A DNA stretch of 64,000 bases, taken from Fidelibacterota bacterium. Its GTDB lineage: Bacteria; Fidelibacterota; UBA8477; JABMPR01. Both the position numbers and the translations under genes were made by a program. Of the stretch, positions 11,517 through 19,727 are shown piece by piece. The notes beneath the pieces are model-generated. The model had not been told where the DNA came from. It ran no database searches and worked only from the letters and a program-made list of their open reading frames with translations. The DNA lies in assembly GCA_021734255.1 (NCBI GenBank), contig JAIPJM010000002.1, positions 124,001-188,000 of the forward strand. The letters run 5' to 3'. The stretch's first letter is position 1. Each line of letters begins with the position of its first letter.

Positions 11517-11693
11517 TTAGGCACCAGGGCTTGCCAGACGCGGCCATTTCGTTGTTTTGTGTCTGCTCAGAGGAACGCCTCTGAACATGTGATTGAAGTT
11601 GGTCTGACTTTCCAATACATGATAGGTGATCTTGGCTAACTCCTGAGCTACAAGTGCCTTGGCAATACGAATCAAACCAGGAGTCAGTGTTCT
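11517..11693 (-). pseudogene. C-terminal remnant of an IS110-like transposase
   Basis: The minus strand encodes about 58 residues ending at a TAA at 11517-11519. It includes LTPGLIRIAKALVAQELAKI, then HVLESQTNFNHMFRG and KWPRLASPGA. This resembles the C-terminal tail of IS110/IS1111-type transposases. There is no start codon and a stop lies directly upstream, so only a fragment is left. The family is assigned by eye and could be wrong. Confidence 0.5.
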
Positions 11694-11811
11694 TTACAAA
11701 TATGGGGGGATCTGCAGTTTATACCTTCACGGTCACTGAGGATCTTTTTTGATCTGTGGCTGATATCCTATGACCCAATATCCCACCGGATGGTCGTCCC
11801 CTTAAACTGGA
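11694..11811. other. Short spacer, possible further insertion-sequence debris
   Basis: No gene is recognised. The minus-strand frames are broken by stops. The interval separates the transposase remnant from the 3' end of the Dabb-domain gene. Confidence 0.3.
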
Positions 11812-12102
11812 TCACACTTCAAAATCCACGACCACACGATCGGTCACATAGTAATTAATGATCTTGACCGCTTTCTGATGTTCCGGGTGTTCGGCGTAGG
11901 CTCGCAGGGACGCTAGATCCTTGAACTCGGAGATCAGCACCAGGTCCTTGGTGAATTCCGTCTGCTTCAGATTCACACCCACTTCGAACTCCAGGATCTC
12001 AGGAATCTTATCAGGTAATGATTCCAGCAGGTCCTTGACCGTTTCAATGTTCTCTTTTTTGTTTTCCGCATCAAAATTCCAAGCAACGATGTGTTTGATC
12101 AT
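11812..12102 (-). CDS. Dabb (stress-responsive A/B barrel) domain protein
   Basis: This 96-residue protein has the layout of a single Dabb domain. It starts MIKHIVAWNF, has LKQTEFTKDLVLISEF in the middle and AYAEHPEHQKAVKII near the end, which is the classic family motif. It starts two bases after the purD stop, and its ribosome site (GGGAGA) lies inside the end of purD, so the two are coupled. Dabb proteins form dimeric ferredoxin-like barrels of varied or unknown function. No role in purine synthesis is implied beyond co-transcription. Confidence 0.85.
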   Translation of the reverse strand: MIKHIVAWNFDAENKKENIETVKDLLESLPDKIPEILEFEVGVNLKQTEFTKDLVLISEFKDLASLRAYAEHPEHQKAVKIINYYVTDRVVVDFEV

Positions 12103-12104
12103 CT

Positions 12105-13355
12105 CTATCTCCCGATATCTCGCCTGATCGTTTTTCCTTCAAACTTAATGTTCTCGGCACTGGCATAGGACTGTTTGAGCGCTGCTTCCACCGTCCCGGC
12201 ACTGGAGGTCACATTCAAGACTCTCCCTCCACTGCTAACAACCTGATCTCCATCCAACGTCGTTCCGGCATGAAATACCGTTGAATCAGTCACCTCATCC
12301 AATCCTGTAATGGGCAGGCCCTTGGGATAGGATTCGGGATAGCCCTGAGAGGCCAGCACAATGGTGGCACAGGTGTCCGTGTCCCAGACGACATCAATTT
12401 CTGCCAGTCTATCATCAATGATGGCGTCAAATATGGCCGAGAGGTCTGTTTTTAGTCGGGGCAGAATCACTTGAGTCTCCGGATCGCCAAAGCGTACATT
12501 GTATTCCAGCACCTTGGGACCAGCTTCCGTCAGCATGATGCCACAGTAGAGGATACCCTTGAAGGTCCGTCCCTCCTGCTGCATCCCTTCCAGCGTGGGT
12601 CGGATAATATTTTTTAGACAGAACTGCTCCAGTTCAGCATCATACAGTGGGTTTGGAGAGATGGCGCCCATACCGCCCGTATTCAATCCGGTATCCCCTT
12701 CCCCAATACGTTTGTAGTCTTTGGCAGAAACCATAGGGACGACCGTATGGGCATCCACAAAGCACAACATGGACAATTCAGGACCGGTCATGAACTCCTC
12801 GATGATGATCTCGTCACCGGCAGCACCAAATACCTTATCCTCCATGACCTCCTGGATCCCGGCCAGGGCCTCGTCCAGGTTCTGAATGATGAGGACGCCC
12901 TTCCCTGCCGCCAGACCATCGGCTTTGATGACGATGGGATAGGTCTGATTATTCTTCAAGAAATCTTTGGCAGCCTCTGGATCAGTGAATCGGTGAAATT
13001 CAGCCGTGGGGATATTGTATTTCATTAGCAGCTCTTTGGTGAAGACCTTACTGCCCTCCAGGATAGCGGCTTTGGCATCGGGTCCAAAGATGCGGTGCCC
13101 GGCTGCTTCAAATGTATCCACAATCCCCCCAACGAGCGGGACTTCAGGACCAACGATGGTGAGGCTCATATGCCGCTCCTGAGCAAAATTGAGGAGACCA
13201 GGAATATCGCCATCAGAAACATTGACGTTTTCTGCTAAGCCTGCCGTGCCTGCATTACCAGGGGCACAGTAGATCTTGTCGATCCGTGGGCTCTGTGCCA
13301 GTTTCCATACGATGGCGTGCTCTCTACCACCACCCCCTATGACCAATACTCTCAT
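12105..13355 (-). CDS. purD: Phosphoribosylamine-glycine ligase
   Basis: PurD is the second enzyme of purine synthesis and makes GAR from phosphoribosylamine, glycine and ATP. The 416-residue protein has MRVLVIGGGGREHAIVWKL at the start, an ATP-grasp core with VIKADGLAAGKGV near residue 143, and NTGGMGAISP. FGDPETQVILPRL is near residue 285. Length and motifs are complete. AAAGGGA precedes the ATG. It is cut off from purH by a 1.6-kb repeat and lipoprotein segment that appears to have entered the purine run. Confidence 0.97.
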   Translation of the reverse strand: MRVLVIGGGGREHAIVWKLAQSPRIDKIYCAPGNAGTAGLAENVNVSDGDIPGLLNFAQERHMSLTIVGPEVPLVGGIVDTFEAAGHRIFGPDAKAAILEGSKVFTKELLMKYNIPTAEFHRFTDPEAAKDFLKNNQTYPIVIKADGLAAGKGVLIIQNLDEALAGIQEVMEDKVFGAAGDEIIIEEFMTGPELSMLCFVDAHTVVPMVSAKDYKRIGEGDTGLNTGGMGAISPNPLYDAELEQFCLKNIIRPTLEGMQQEGRTFKGILYCGIMLTEAGPKVLEYNVRFGDPETQVILPRLKTDLSAIFDAIIDDRLAEIDVVWDTDTCATIVLASQGYPESYPKGLPITGLDEVTDSTVFHAGTTLDGDQVVSSGGRVLNVTSSAGTVEAALKQSYASAENIKFEGKTIRRDIGR

Positions 13356-14205
13356 GGTGTTCCCTTTTGCTTCTTAATACTTACCCCAGCTAAAGTAAAA
13401 AATAAACCGTTGAAACGGTTGCCGTTTTTTTGCTAATTTTCATCACCCAGTTGAAACGGTTAACCGGAGTTGGGGTTTCATAATCACCTGACTAAAGTCA
13501 GGTGCTAAACGAAACGTGCCACTAATCGGATGATAATGATGGCACACTTCTGTTAGCACCCAGTTTCAACTGGGTGTTGTCATCCTGAACGGACCCTGCG
13601 CTGTCACGCTGAGGCTCTCGAAGCGTCGCAGGGGTAGTGAAGGATCTTGGCCCTTCATTACAATAACAGCTTTTACGTCTTCGCGATCCCGACAGGCATG
13701 TCGGGAGAAGCGATCTCGGATGTTTGGTTGTTGGCAAAGACGTTTCTGTGGATATCGAAACAGAGGACCAAGATCCTTCGCATTCGCTCAGGATGACACT
13801 ATCCTTATTGTGAAGTTAAGTACTGGACTGGTCATTTCGAGTACACTTCGGCCAGTCTTCGCTCATCCCCCGCCGGGGCGGGGTTCGAGCTTCGGCTTGG
13901 CAGGCAGGAAGACAGACTCGGTGGTTTTGCTTTCTAACACTTACCCCAGCCTTCAGGCTGGGGGTTATTTGACAAATAAATTAATTGGGCTTTAGCCCAA
14001 ATCGACAACTAATGTGGCTAAAAATAAACCGTTGAAACGGTTAACCGGAGTTGGGGTTTCATAATCACCTGACTAAAGTCAGGTGCTAAACGAAACGTGC
14101 CACTAATCGGATGATAATGATGGCACACTTCTGTTAGCACCCAGTTTCAACTGGGTGTTTTGAATCATCATATCATCGTCAACCGTTTTAACGGTTTCCC
14201 TAAAT
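13356..14205. repeat. Hairpin cluster and repeat block B
   Basis: This gene-free stretch holds a perfect 129-bp direct repeat (13450-13578 and 14031-14159) and many short perfect hairpins. These are AACCGTTGAAACGGTT at 13405-13420 and 14027-14042; CACCTGACTAAAGTCAGGTG at 13485-13504 and 14066-14085; CACCCAGTTTCAACTGGGTG at 13557-13576 and 14138-14157; a CCCCAGCC/GGCTGGGG hairpin at 13943-13965; TTGGGCTTTAGCCCAA at 13985-14000; and AACCGTTTTAACGGTT at 14181-14196. Between the direct repeats lies block B (13579-13892), an inverted copy of 817-1138, with the palindrome TCCCGACAGGCATGTCGGGA at 13687-13706. The stems differ but share size and layout, as in REP-type elements. Confidence 0.8.
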
Positions 14206-14242
14206 GAAAAAGGGTCAGTATGAAATCATACCAACCCTTTTC
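14206..14242 (-). terminator. Probable terminator of the lipoprotein gene
   Basis: On the minus strand, AAAAGGGT and GTATGA pair with TCATAC and ACCCTTTT across a two-base loop with small internal mismatches, followed by a run of T. It lies about 20 bases after the lipoprotein stop. The A-rich flank on the other side could make it work in both directions. Confidence 0.7.
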
Positions 14243-14264
14243 AAAAAATCAGAATGTAGTGGAC

Positions 14265-14864
14265 TTATTCTTTGTCAGAATCCATACCGTCTTTGTGCTC
14301 GCCCTTGGCGCAGCATTCACCGGTGCAATCTTCTTTGCATTCATGCTTTTCAGCATGGGCTGCCATGTGAGCTTTTTTCATCTCAACTTTGCATTCGTCG
14401 GTGCATTCATGGCCTTCACCCATCTTTTCCATGTGCGCAGCTTTGAGACCTTCCCAACATGCTTTGTGCATCTCAGCATGCTTGGCTTTATGAGCGGCTT
14501 TCATCTCAACTTTGCATTCCTCGGTGCACTCATGGCCTTCACCCATTTTTTCCATATGAGCGGCTTTGATGTCATCCCAACATTCTGCAGGACACTCTTT
14601 ATGCATTTTACTATGCTTTTTCATATGAGCAGCTTTCATATCTGCCATACAAGCATCAGTACAAACGTGATCTTCGCCCATCTTGGCCATGTGATCCGCG
14701 TGCATTTCTTTCATGCAGGCTTCTGTACATTCATGCTTGGCCATTGGCTTTTCAGCCTTCATTGCCTTGGCAGGTGCTTCTGGAGCTGCTTCAGGCGCGG
14801 CAGGTGCACATCCGATGAGTGCAACCATGCTGACAACAGCTATAACTAGTAGTAACTTCTTCAT
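14265..14864 (-). CDS. Cys/His/Met-rich repeat lipoprotein, putative metal binder
   Basis: The start at 14864 is chosen because GGAGGGA sits just before it and it gives a clean lipoprotein signal, MKKLLLVIAVVSMVALIGC, with the lipid-bearing Cys at residue 19. The mature part is almost all charged residues, His, Met and Cys. CxxxC occurs six times (CTEAC, CTDAC, CPAEC, CTEEC, CTDEC, CKEDC), and the block HMEKMGEGHEC repeats with variants. The protein ends with GECC and an acidic tail. The roughly 37-residue repeats are visible in DNA as well. I recognise no family. Binding of soft metals such as copper or nickel, or of zinc, at the periplasmic face of a membrane is inferred from composition only. 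Confidence 0.8.
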   Translation of the reverse strand: MKKLLLVIAVVSMVALIGCAPAAPEAAPEAPAKAMKAEKPMAKHECTEACMKEMHADHMAKMGEDHVCTDACMADMKAAHMKKHSKMHKECPAECWDDIKAAHMEKMGEGHECTEECKVEMKAAHKAKHAEMHKACWEGLKAAHMEKMGEGHECTDECKVEMKKAHMAAHAEKHECKEDCTGECCAKGEHKDGMDSDKE

Positions 14865-14987
14865 TTTCCCTCCGTAAGGTGTATATGATATTTGTTCATG
14901 TAATCTCCTGACAATATCAAACAACACAGGTGCCAGTCAAAGCTAAAATCGGTGTTGAACTGTCAGAATCCTTACACTCGCTCACTT

Positions 14988-16526
14988 TTAATGCTTGAAG
15001 TGCCTCACGTCAGTGAAGACCATTGCCATGCCAAACTTATTACAGGCATCGATGGAATCCTGGTCACGGACCGATCCACCAGGCTGAATGATAGCCATTA
15101 CGCCAGCTTCATGGGCTTTCTCGACAGAATCTGAGAAGGGAAAGAATGCATCAGATGCCAGCACGGAGCCCTCTGTTGAACTCTGACTCCGCTCCAGGGC
15201 ATTTTCTACCGCCCAGATACGACTTGTCTGGCCACCCCCCACACCCTGGGTTGCACCGTCCTTGACCACCACGATCGCATTGGATTTTGTGTGTTTTACG
15301 ACGCTCCAGGCCAATTTAAGGTCATTCCACTGCTGTTCTGAGGGTATAGCATCAGTCACCACTTTGAAGGCTTCCTCGTCCATTTTCAGCAGATCCGCCT
15401 CCTGGATGAGTAATCCCCCATCCACTTTCTTGTGGAAGTAGGGCTCAGGCGTCGCCGGGGCGTCAATGCCAGCGATCTCCAGAATGCGTAAGTTCTTCTT
15501 CTTGGTGAGAACCGCCAGGGCTGCTTCAGAATAGGCCGGGGCAATGATGATCTCCAGGAAGATCTTCTTCATTTCAAGGGCAGTCTGCTCATCCACTTCC
15601 CCATTCAGTACCACGATGCCACCAAAGATGGATACAGGATCCGCTGCATAGGCTCGCATATAGGCGTCGAATAAGGAGTCTGCTGTACCCACCCCACAAG
15701 GATTGGCATGTTTCAAGGCCACTACCGTGGGTTTGGTGAATTCTCGGATCATCTCAATAGCTGCGGAGGCATCACCAATGTTGTTGTAGGACAATTCTTT
15801 CCCGTGGAGCTGGCGGGCACCACTCAAACGACCATCCAGAACGGAGACCTCTCGGTAAAAGGCCGCCTTTTGATGCGGATTTTCACCATATCGCAGGGAT
15901 TGCTGCTTCTCAAAGGTAAAGGTCAGATTTTCTGGCAGGTCGGTCTCCCCCAGTTCTTGCGCCAGGTATTGACTGATGAGGGTATCATATTGGGCTGTCT
16001 GCTGGAAGCCCTTCAGCGCCATTTTCTTCCGGAAAGCATCATCCAGCCCATCCGTTTTCAACAGTTCCAGAAATCGGGGATAGTCACTGGGATCAGAGAG
16101 CAGGACCACTGAGTCCGAGTTCTTGGCAGCGGCGCGAATGAGCGTGACACCACCAATATCAATATTTTCGATCGCTTTTGCCATGGTCACATCTGGTTTC
16201 AGGACCGTTTCCTTGAAGGGATACAGGTTCACCACCACCAGATCGATAAGGGGAATCCCCAATTCTGCTGCTTCTGTCATGTGATCGTCGATCTTACGAT
16301 TGGCCAGGATACCACCATGGATCTTGGGTTGGAGCGTTTTCACCCGTCCACCGAGACATTCAGGAAAACCCGTGATCTCCTGAATACCAATAACGGGAAT
16401 GTCATTATCTGTCAACAGCTTCGCCGTTCCACCTGTTGAAATGACCTCCACGCCCTCACCATGCAGGACCTGAGCTAATTCAACAACACCTTCTTTATCA
16501 GAGACACTTATCAATGCCCGTTTCAT
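14988..16526 (-). CDS. purH: Bifunctional AICAR transformylase / IMP cyclohydrolase
   Basis: PurH performs the last two steps to IMP. The 512-residue protein has the cyclohydrolase domain (ALISVSDKEG, STGGTAKLL, RVKTLQPKIHGGIL) and the transformylase domain with SLRYGENPHQKAAFY and VALKHANPCGVG, which holds the catalytic Lys-His pair. QPGGSVRDQDSIDACN lies near the C-terminus. GGGAG precedes the ATG. It is the last gene of the tight purine run before the hairpin cluster. Confidence 0.97.
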   Translation of the reverse strand: MKRALISVSDKEGVVELAQVLHGEGVEVISTGGTAKLLTDNDIPVIGIQEITGFPECLGGRVKTLQPKIHGGILANRKIDDHMTEAAELGIPLIDLVVVNLYPFKETVLKPDVTMAKAIENIDIGGVTLIRAAAKNSDSVVLLSDPSDYPRFLELLKTDGLDDAFRKKMALKGFQQTAQYDTLISQYLAQELGETDLPENLTFTFEKQQSLRYGENPHQKAAFYREVSVLDGRLSGARQLHGKELSYNNIGDASAAIEMIREFTKPTVVALKHANPCGVGTADSLFDAYMRAYAADPVSIFGGIVVLNGEVDEQTALEMKKIFLEIIIAPAYSEAALAVLTKKKNLRILEIAGIDAPATPEPYFHKKVDGGLLIQEADLLKMDEEAFKVVTDAIPSEQQWNDLKLAWSVVKHTKSNAIVVVKDGATQGVGGGQTSRIWAVENALERSQSSTEGSVLASDAFFPFSDSVEKAHEAGVMAIIQPGGSVRDQDSIDACNKFGMAMVFTDVRHFKH

Positions 16527-16559
16527 CTACGACTCCCAATTCACCTATTTATTTGATTA

Positions 16560-17186
16560 TTATTCACTTATTACGACATGCCTACCCTGCACACTGAGTT
16601 TTCCCAATGCGAAGAGTCGGACTGCTTCTGGATAAATTGTCCACTCTGCTTCTTCCATGACCCGCTTTTGCAGGATCTCTGGCGTATCACCTGATCGCAC
16701 CGTAACAGCCTTCTGCAGGATCAGGGGACCTGCATCTACTTCTGGCGTGACGAAATGCACGCTGGCGCCTGTGATCTTGCAACCATATTCAAGCACAGCC
16801 TCGTGAACATGTAGCCCATAGAATCCCGGTCCTGAAAAGGATGGGATGAGGGCGGGATGAATGTTCATGACCCTATTTTCAAAATGAGTAAAAAAACCCG
16901 GTCCCAGAATGGCCATAAATCCTGCCAGAAGGACCAGATCCACTTCATGACTCAGCAGTGTGTCAGCCAGAGCTTTATCAAAGTCCGCTGAATTCTCAAA
17001 TTGTTTCCTGCTGATGATCCCAGTGGCGATCCCCGCCGCTTCAGCGCGCTCCAGGGCGTATGCATCCTTCTTGTTCGAAACAACGAGCTCAACAGCTGCA
17101 TCAGGGATAGTCCCCTTGTCGATGGCGTCCATGATGGCCTGGAGATTGGTCCCCCCACCGGAGACAAGCGCCCCTATTCGAAGCAT
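16560..17186 (-). CDS. purN: Phosphoribosylglycinamide formyltransferase (folate-dependent)
   Basis: PurN formylates GAR with 10-formyl-THF. The 208-residue protein starts MLRIGALVSGGGTNLQAIMD and has LLAGFMAILG, then NIHPALIPSF with the catalytic Asn and His. GASVHFVTPEVDAGPLILQ holds the catalytic Asp. Its start overlaps the end of purM by 13 bases, indicating coupled translation. Confidence 0.96.
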   Translation of the reverse strand: MLRIGALVSGGGTNLQAIMDAIDKGTIPDAAVELVVSNKKDAYALERAEAAGIATGIISRKQFENSADFDKALADTLLSHEVDLVLLAGFMAILGPGFFTHFENRVMNIHPALIPSFSGPGFYGLHVHEAVLEYGCKITGASVHFVTPEVDAGPLILQKAVTVRSGDTPEILQKRVMEEAEWTIYPEAVRLFALGKLSVQGRHVVISE

Positions 17187-18196
17187 AGAGGATCCTCATC
17201 CTCACCGCGTTTTTCGATACGGCCGATGATCTGAGCGTCCGTTCCCAGTGCGTCGAGTTCAGCCAGAGCGGCCGCGCTATTCGCTTCGGAAAGGATCAGG
17301 GTCATCCCAATACCCATATTGAAGGTATTGAACATCTCCATGTCGCTGAGCCCGGACTTGGACTGGATCAGCGGAAAAATATCCTGGATCGTCCACGTAC
17401 CCGTTTTGATCACTGCCTTGAATTCTGATGAAAAGGCGCGGGGAATATTTTCAATGAAACCACCCCCTGTGATGTGGGCGATCCCTTTGATCGTTACTTT
17501 TTCTAATACTTTCAGGACGGGCTGTACATAAATACGCGTCGGTGCCAACAATGCATCGCCCAGGGTCCTGGCGTTCAGCTGTTTGTGCCAGTCCTTCTCT
17601 GGGAAGAGCTTTCTAATGAGCGAGAAACCATTGGAATGGACCCCACTGGAATTCAAACCAATGATGACATCCCCGGCGGCAATTGTTGATCCATCAATGA
17701 TATTTGGGCGATCCACCAGCCCCACTGAGAACCCTGCAACGTCATACTCGCCAGCAGCGTAGAAACCGGGCATCTCGGCTGTTTCTCCACCGACCAGGGC
17801 AGCCCCTGCCTGGCGACAGCCTTCTGCAATACCGGCGACAATACCTTCCACCTGTTTTGGCGCCAATTCACCCGTGGCGATGTAATCCAGAAAGAAGAGC
17901 GGTCGTGCACCGGTACAGACCACATCATTCACACACATGGCCACACAATCAATACCAATGGTATCGTGCTGATTGAGTCCAAATGCTATTTTTAATTTTG
18001 TTCCAACACCATCGGTACCTGAAACCAGGACCGGTTGAGTCATTCCGGTCATATCAGGCGCAAACAGGCCGCCAAAGCCACCAATGCCACTTAATACTTC
18101 AGGTCCATGCGTCGATTCGACGTGACTTTTGATGCGCTTGACTGCTTCGTAGCCTTTCTCTATATCGACGCCTGCATCTTTATAATTCGTGCTCAT
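17174..18196 (-). CDS. purM: Phosphoribosylformylglycinamidine cyclo-ligase
   Basis: PurM closes the imidazole ring to give AIR. The 340-residue product has the AIR synthetase fold markers DAGVDIEKGYEAV, GIGGFGGLF, SGTDGVGTKLKIAF and ALVGGETAEMPG. ITGGGFIENIPR follows in the second half. GAGGAG precedes the ATG, which overlaps the purF stop by four bases. The C-terminus ends EDEDPLCFE and overlaps purN. Confidence 0.97.
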   Translation of the reverse strand: MSTNYKDAGVDIEKGYEAVKRIKSHVESTHGPEVLSGIGGFGGLFAPDMTGMTQPVLVSGTDGVGTKLKIAFGLNQHDTIGIDCVAMCVNDVVCTGARPLFFLDYIATGELAPKQVEGIVAGIAEGCRQAGAALVGGETAEMPGFYAAGEYDVAGFSVGLVDRPNIIDGSTIAAGDVIIGLNSSGVHSNGFSLIRKLFPEKDWHKQLNARTLGDALLAPTRIYVQPVLKVLEKVTIKGIAHITGGGFIENIPRAFSSEFKAVIKTGTWTIQDIFPLIQSKSGLSDMEMFNTFNMGIGMTLILSEANSAAALAELDALGTDAQIIGRIEKRGEDEDPLCFE

Positions 18197-19572
18197 GAGG
18201 TCTCCTCAACCGGGATGGGATACTTACCATCGAAGCAGGCCATACAGGCCCCTAATCCTGCCCGAGAAACACTTTCACTCAAGCCGTCATGGGAAAGATA
18301 GGTCAGACTATCCGCTCCGATTTCAATGGCAATATCCTCAACCGGCTTACGGGCAGCGATCAATTGCTTTCGCGTGGGTGTATCAATGCCGTAGAAGCAG
18401 CTGTATTTCACCGGAGGACTGGTGATCATGACATGGACTTCCTTGGCACCTACCCTGCGCAGGGATTTAACAATGCGGGTGATCGTCGTACCCCTGACAA
18501 TGGAGTCATCGATCATGATGACGCTTTTACCCTCGATATTTCTGCGGATGGGTGATAATTTGAAATTCACGCCAATTTCACGCATATCCTGCTGGGGGCT
18601 GATAAAAGTTCGGCCGATGTAGGCATTGCGATAAAAGCCTTTACTGAAGGGAATACCTGAGGCCTCGGAATAGCCCAGGGCAGCAGAAGTGCCAGAATCG
18701 GGGATATCAATGACGATATCCGCCTTCCTACCCGTTTCCTCCCACAGGCGCTTCCCCATATTCGTGCGGGCTTCATAAACATTCAAACCGTCGATCACGG
18801 AATCTGTCCGGGCGAAATACACATATTCGAAGGAACACAAATGGGTGGAATTGGTGGCGATCTGCTCGGAATGGATCCCGTTTGAATCGACGACCACGAT
18901 CTCTCCTGGTCGCACATCTCGAATGATGTCCGCGCCCACTGAATCAATAGCACAACTCTCTGAAGCAAAGACGTATGCATCGCCCCGTTTCCCCATGATC
19001 AGGGGCCGGATTCCCATGGGATCGCGGAAGGCATACAATTTATCATTTGTAAGCAACAGTATGGAGTAGCCGCCTCTGATAACCCCCATGGTCACCTGAA
19101 TGGCTTCAATGATATTGTCGCTTTCCTGGGCGTTCTTCGCAATGAGTTTAAGGATCGTCTCTGAGTCGGTACTGGACTGAAAAGTGGCTCCCTGAGCTTC
19201 CAGGTCACTCATCAGTTCCTTTGTGTTGACCAGATTTCCATTATGAGCTAGAGCCATCTGGCCCTGGGAGCTCACGATCACCACGGGTTGTGCATTTTCG
19301 TAGGTTGTACCACCTGTCGTGCTGTAGCGGACATGTCCAATGCCACTTCCACCTGCAAGAAAGTTCAACAGTTTGTTGTCAAAGACTTCCTGTACCAGGC
19401 CTTCATCTTTATAATAATTCAGACTTTGTCCGTCGCTGACAGCAATGCCGGCGCTTTCCTGTCCGCGATGCTGAAGAGCAAACAGTCCATAATAGATCAG
19501 TTGGGACGTTTCTTCCGGACTGGTGTTGAAGACGCCAAAGACGCCGCATTCTTCATTTAGTTTATCGAACAT
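18193..19572 (-). CDS. purF: Amidophosphoribosyltransferase (iron-sulfur type)
   Basis: PurF starts purine synthesis by moving ammonia from glutamine to PRPP. The 459-residue protein has a short leader, MFDKLNEE, before the nucleophile Cys of CGVFGVF, so self-cleavage is expected. Cysteines at SHLCSFEYVYFAR, SCFYGID and GACMACFDGKYP match the four ligands of the [4Fe-4S] cluster in the Bacillus-type enzyme. The PRPP loop reads VIMIDDSIVRGTT. AMP/GMP feedback is expected for the family. Confidence 0.97.
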   Translation of the reverse strand: MFDKLNEECGVFGVFNTSPEETSQLIYYGLFALQHRGQESAGIAVSDGQSLNYYKDEGLVQEVFDNKLLNFLAGGSGIGHVRYSTTGGTTYENAQPVVIVSSQGQMALAHNGNLVNTKELMSDLEAQGATFQSSTDSETILKLIAKNAQESDNIIEAIQVTMGVIRGGYSILLLTNDKLYAFRDPMGIRPLIMGKRGDAYVFASESCAIDSVGADIIRDVRPGEIVVVDSNGIHSEQIATNSTHLCSFEYVYFARTDSVIDGLNVYEARTNMGKRLWEETGRKADIVIDIPDSGTSAALGYSEASGIPFSKGFYRNAYIGRTFISPQQDMREIGVNFKLSPIRRNIEGKSVIMIDDSIVRGTTITRIVKSLRRVGAKEVHVMITSPPVKYSCFYGIDTPTRKQLIAARKPVEDIAIEIGADSLTYLSHDGLSESVSRAGLGACMACFDGKYPIPVEETS

Positions 19573-19618
19573 TGAATGCTCTCATTCCACCCCTGGTTAA
19601 CATTCTGTTTCCTTTTTT

Positions 19619-19707
19619 AACAACGAAGCCCACGAAATTAACGAATTTAATGAACTGTTTTTTTATGGTTTTAAGAAATATTCGTTTTATTCGTCTCATG
19701 CGTTGTT
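19619..19707. repeat. Imperfect long hairpin between purL and purF
   Basis: The arms start and end with AACAACG and CGTTGTT. Inside, ACGAA repeats at regular spacing on the left arm match TCGT repeats on the right arm, giving an imperfect hairpin of about 89 bp. It is AT-rich and has no coding capacity. It could be a small dispersed element or an attenuating structure in the purL-purF message. Confidence 0.55.
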
Positions 19708-19727
19708 GGACTTTCCAGTAATCCTTG

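Noticed and set aside
11516-11522. GTTAGGC as a possible right core of the second attC
   Set aside because: It lies about 340 bases from the left core, too far for an attC, and it coincides with the last codon and stop of the IS110-like remnant.
11328-11639. 103-residue plus-strand frame
   Set aside because: It has no recognisable motif, overlaps the transposase remnant on the other strand, and spans palindromic debris.
13405-14196. CRISPR array
   Set aside because: The repeats are hairpins of differing sequence with irregular spacing and one large duplication; there are no regular spacers and no cas genes.
14220-14849. 209-residue Phe/His-rich frame on the plus strand
   Set aside because: It is the shadow of the repetitive lipoprotein gene, which has a signal peptide, a ribosome site and a terminator on the minus strand.
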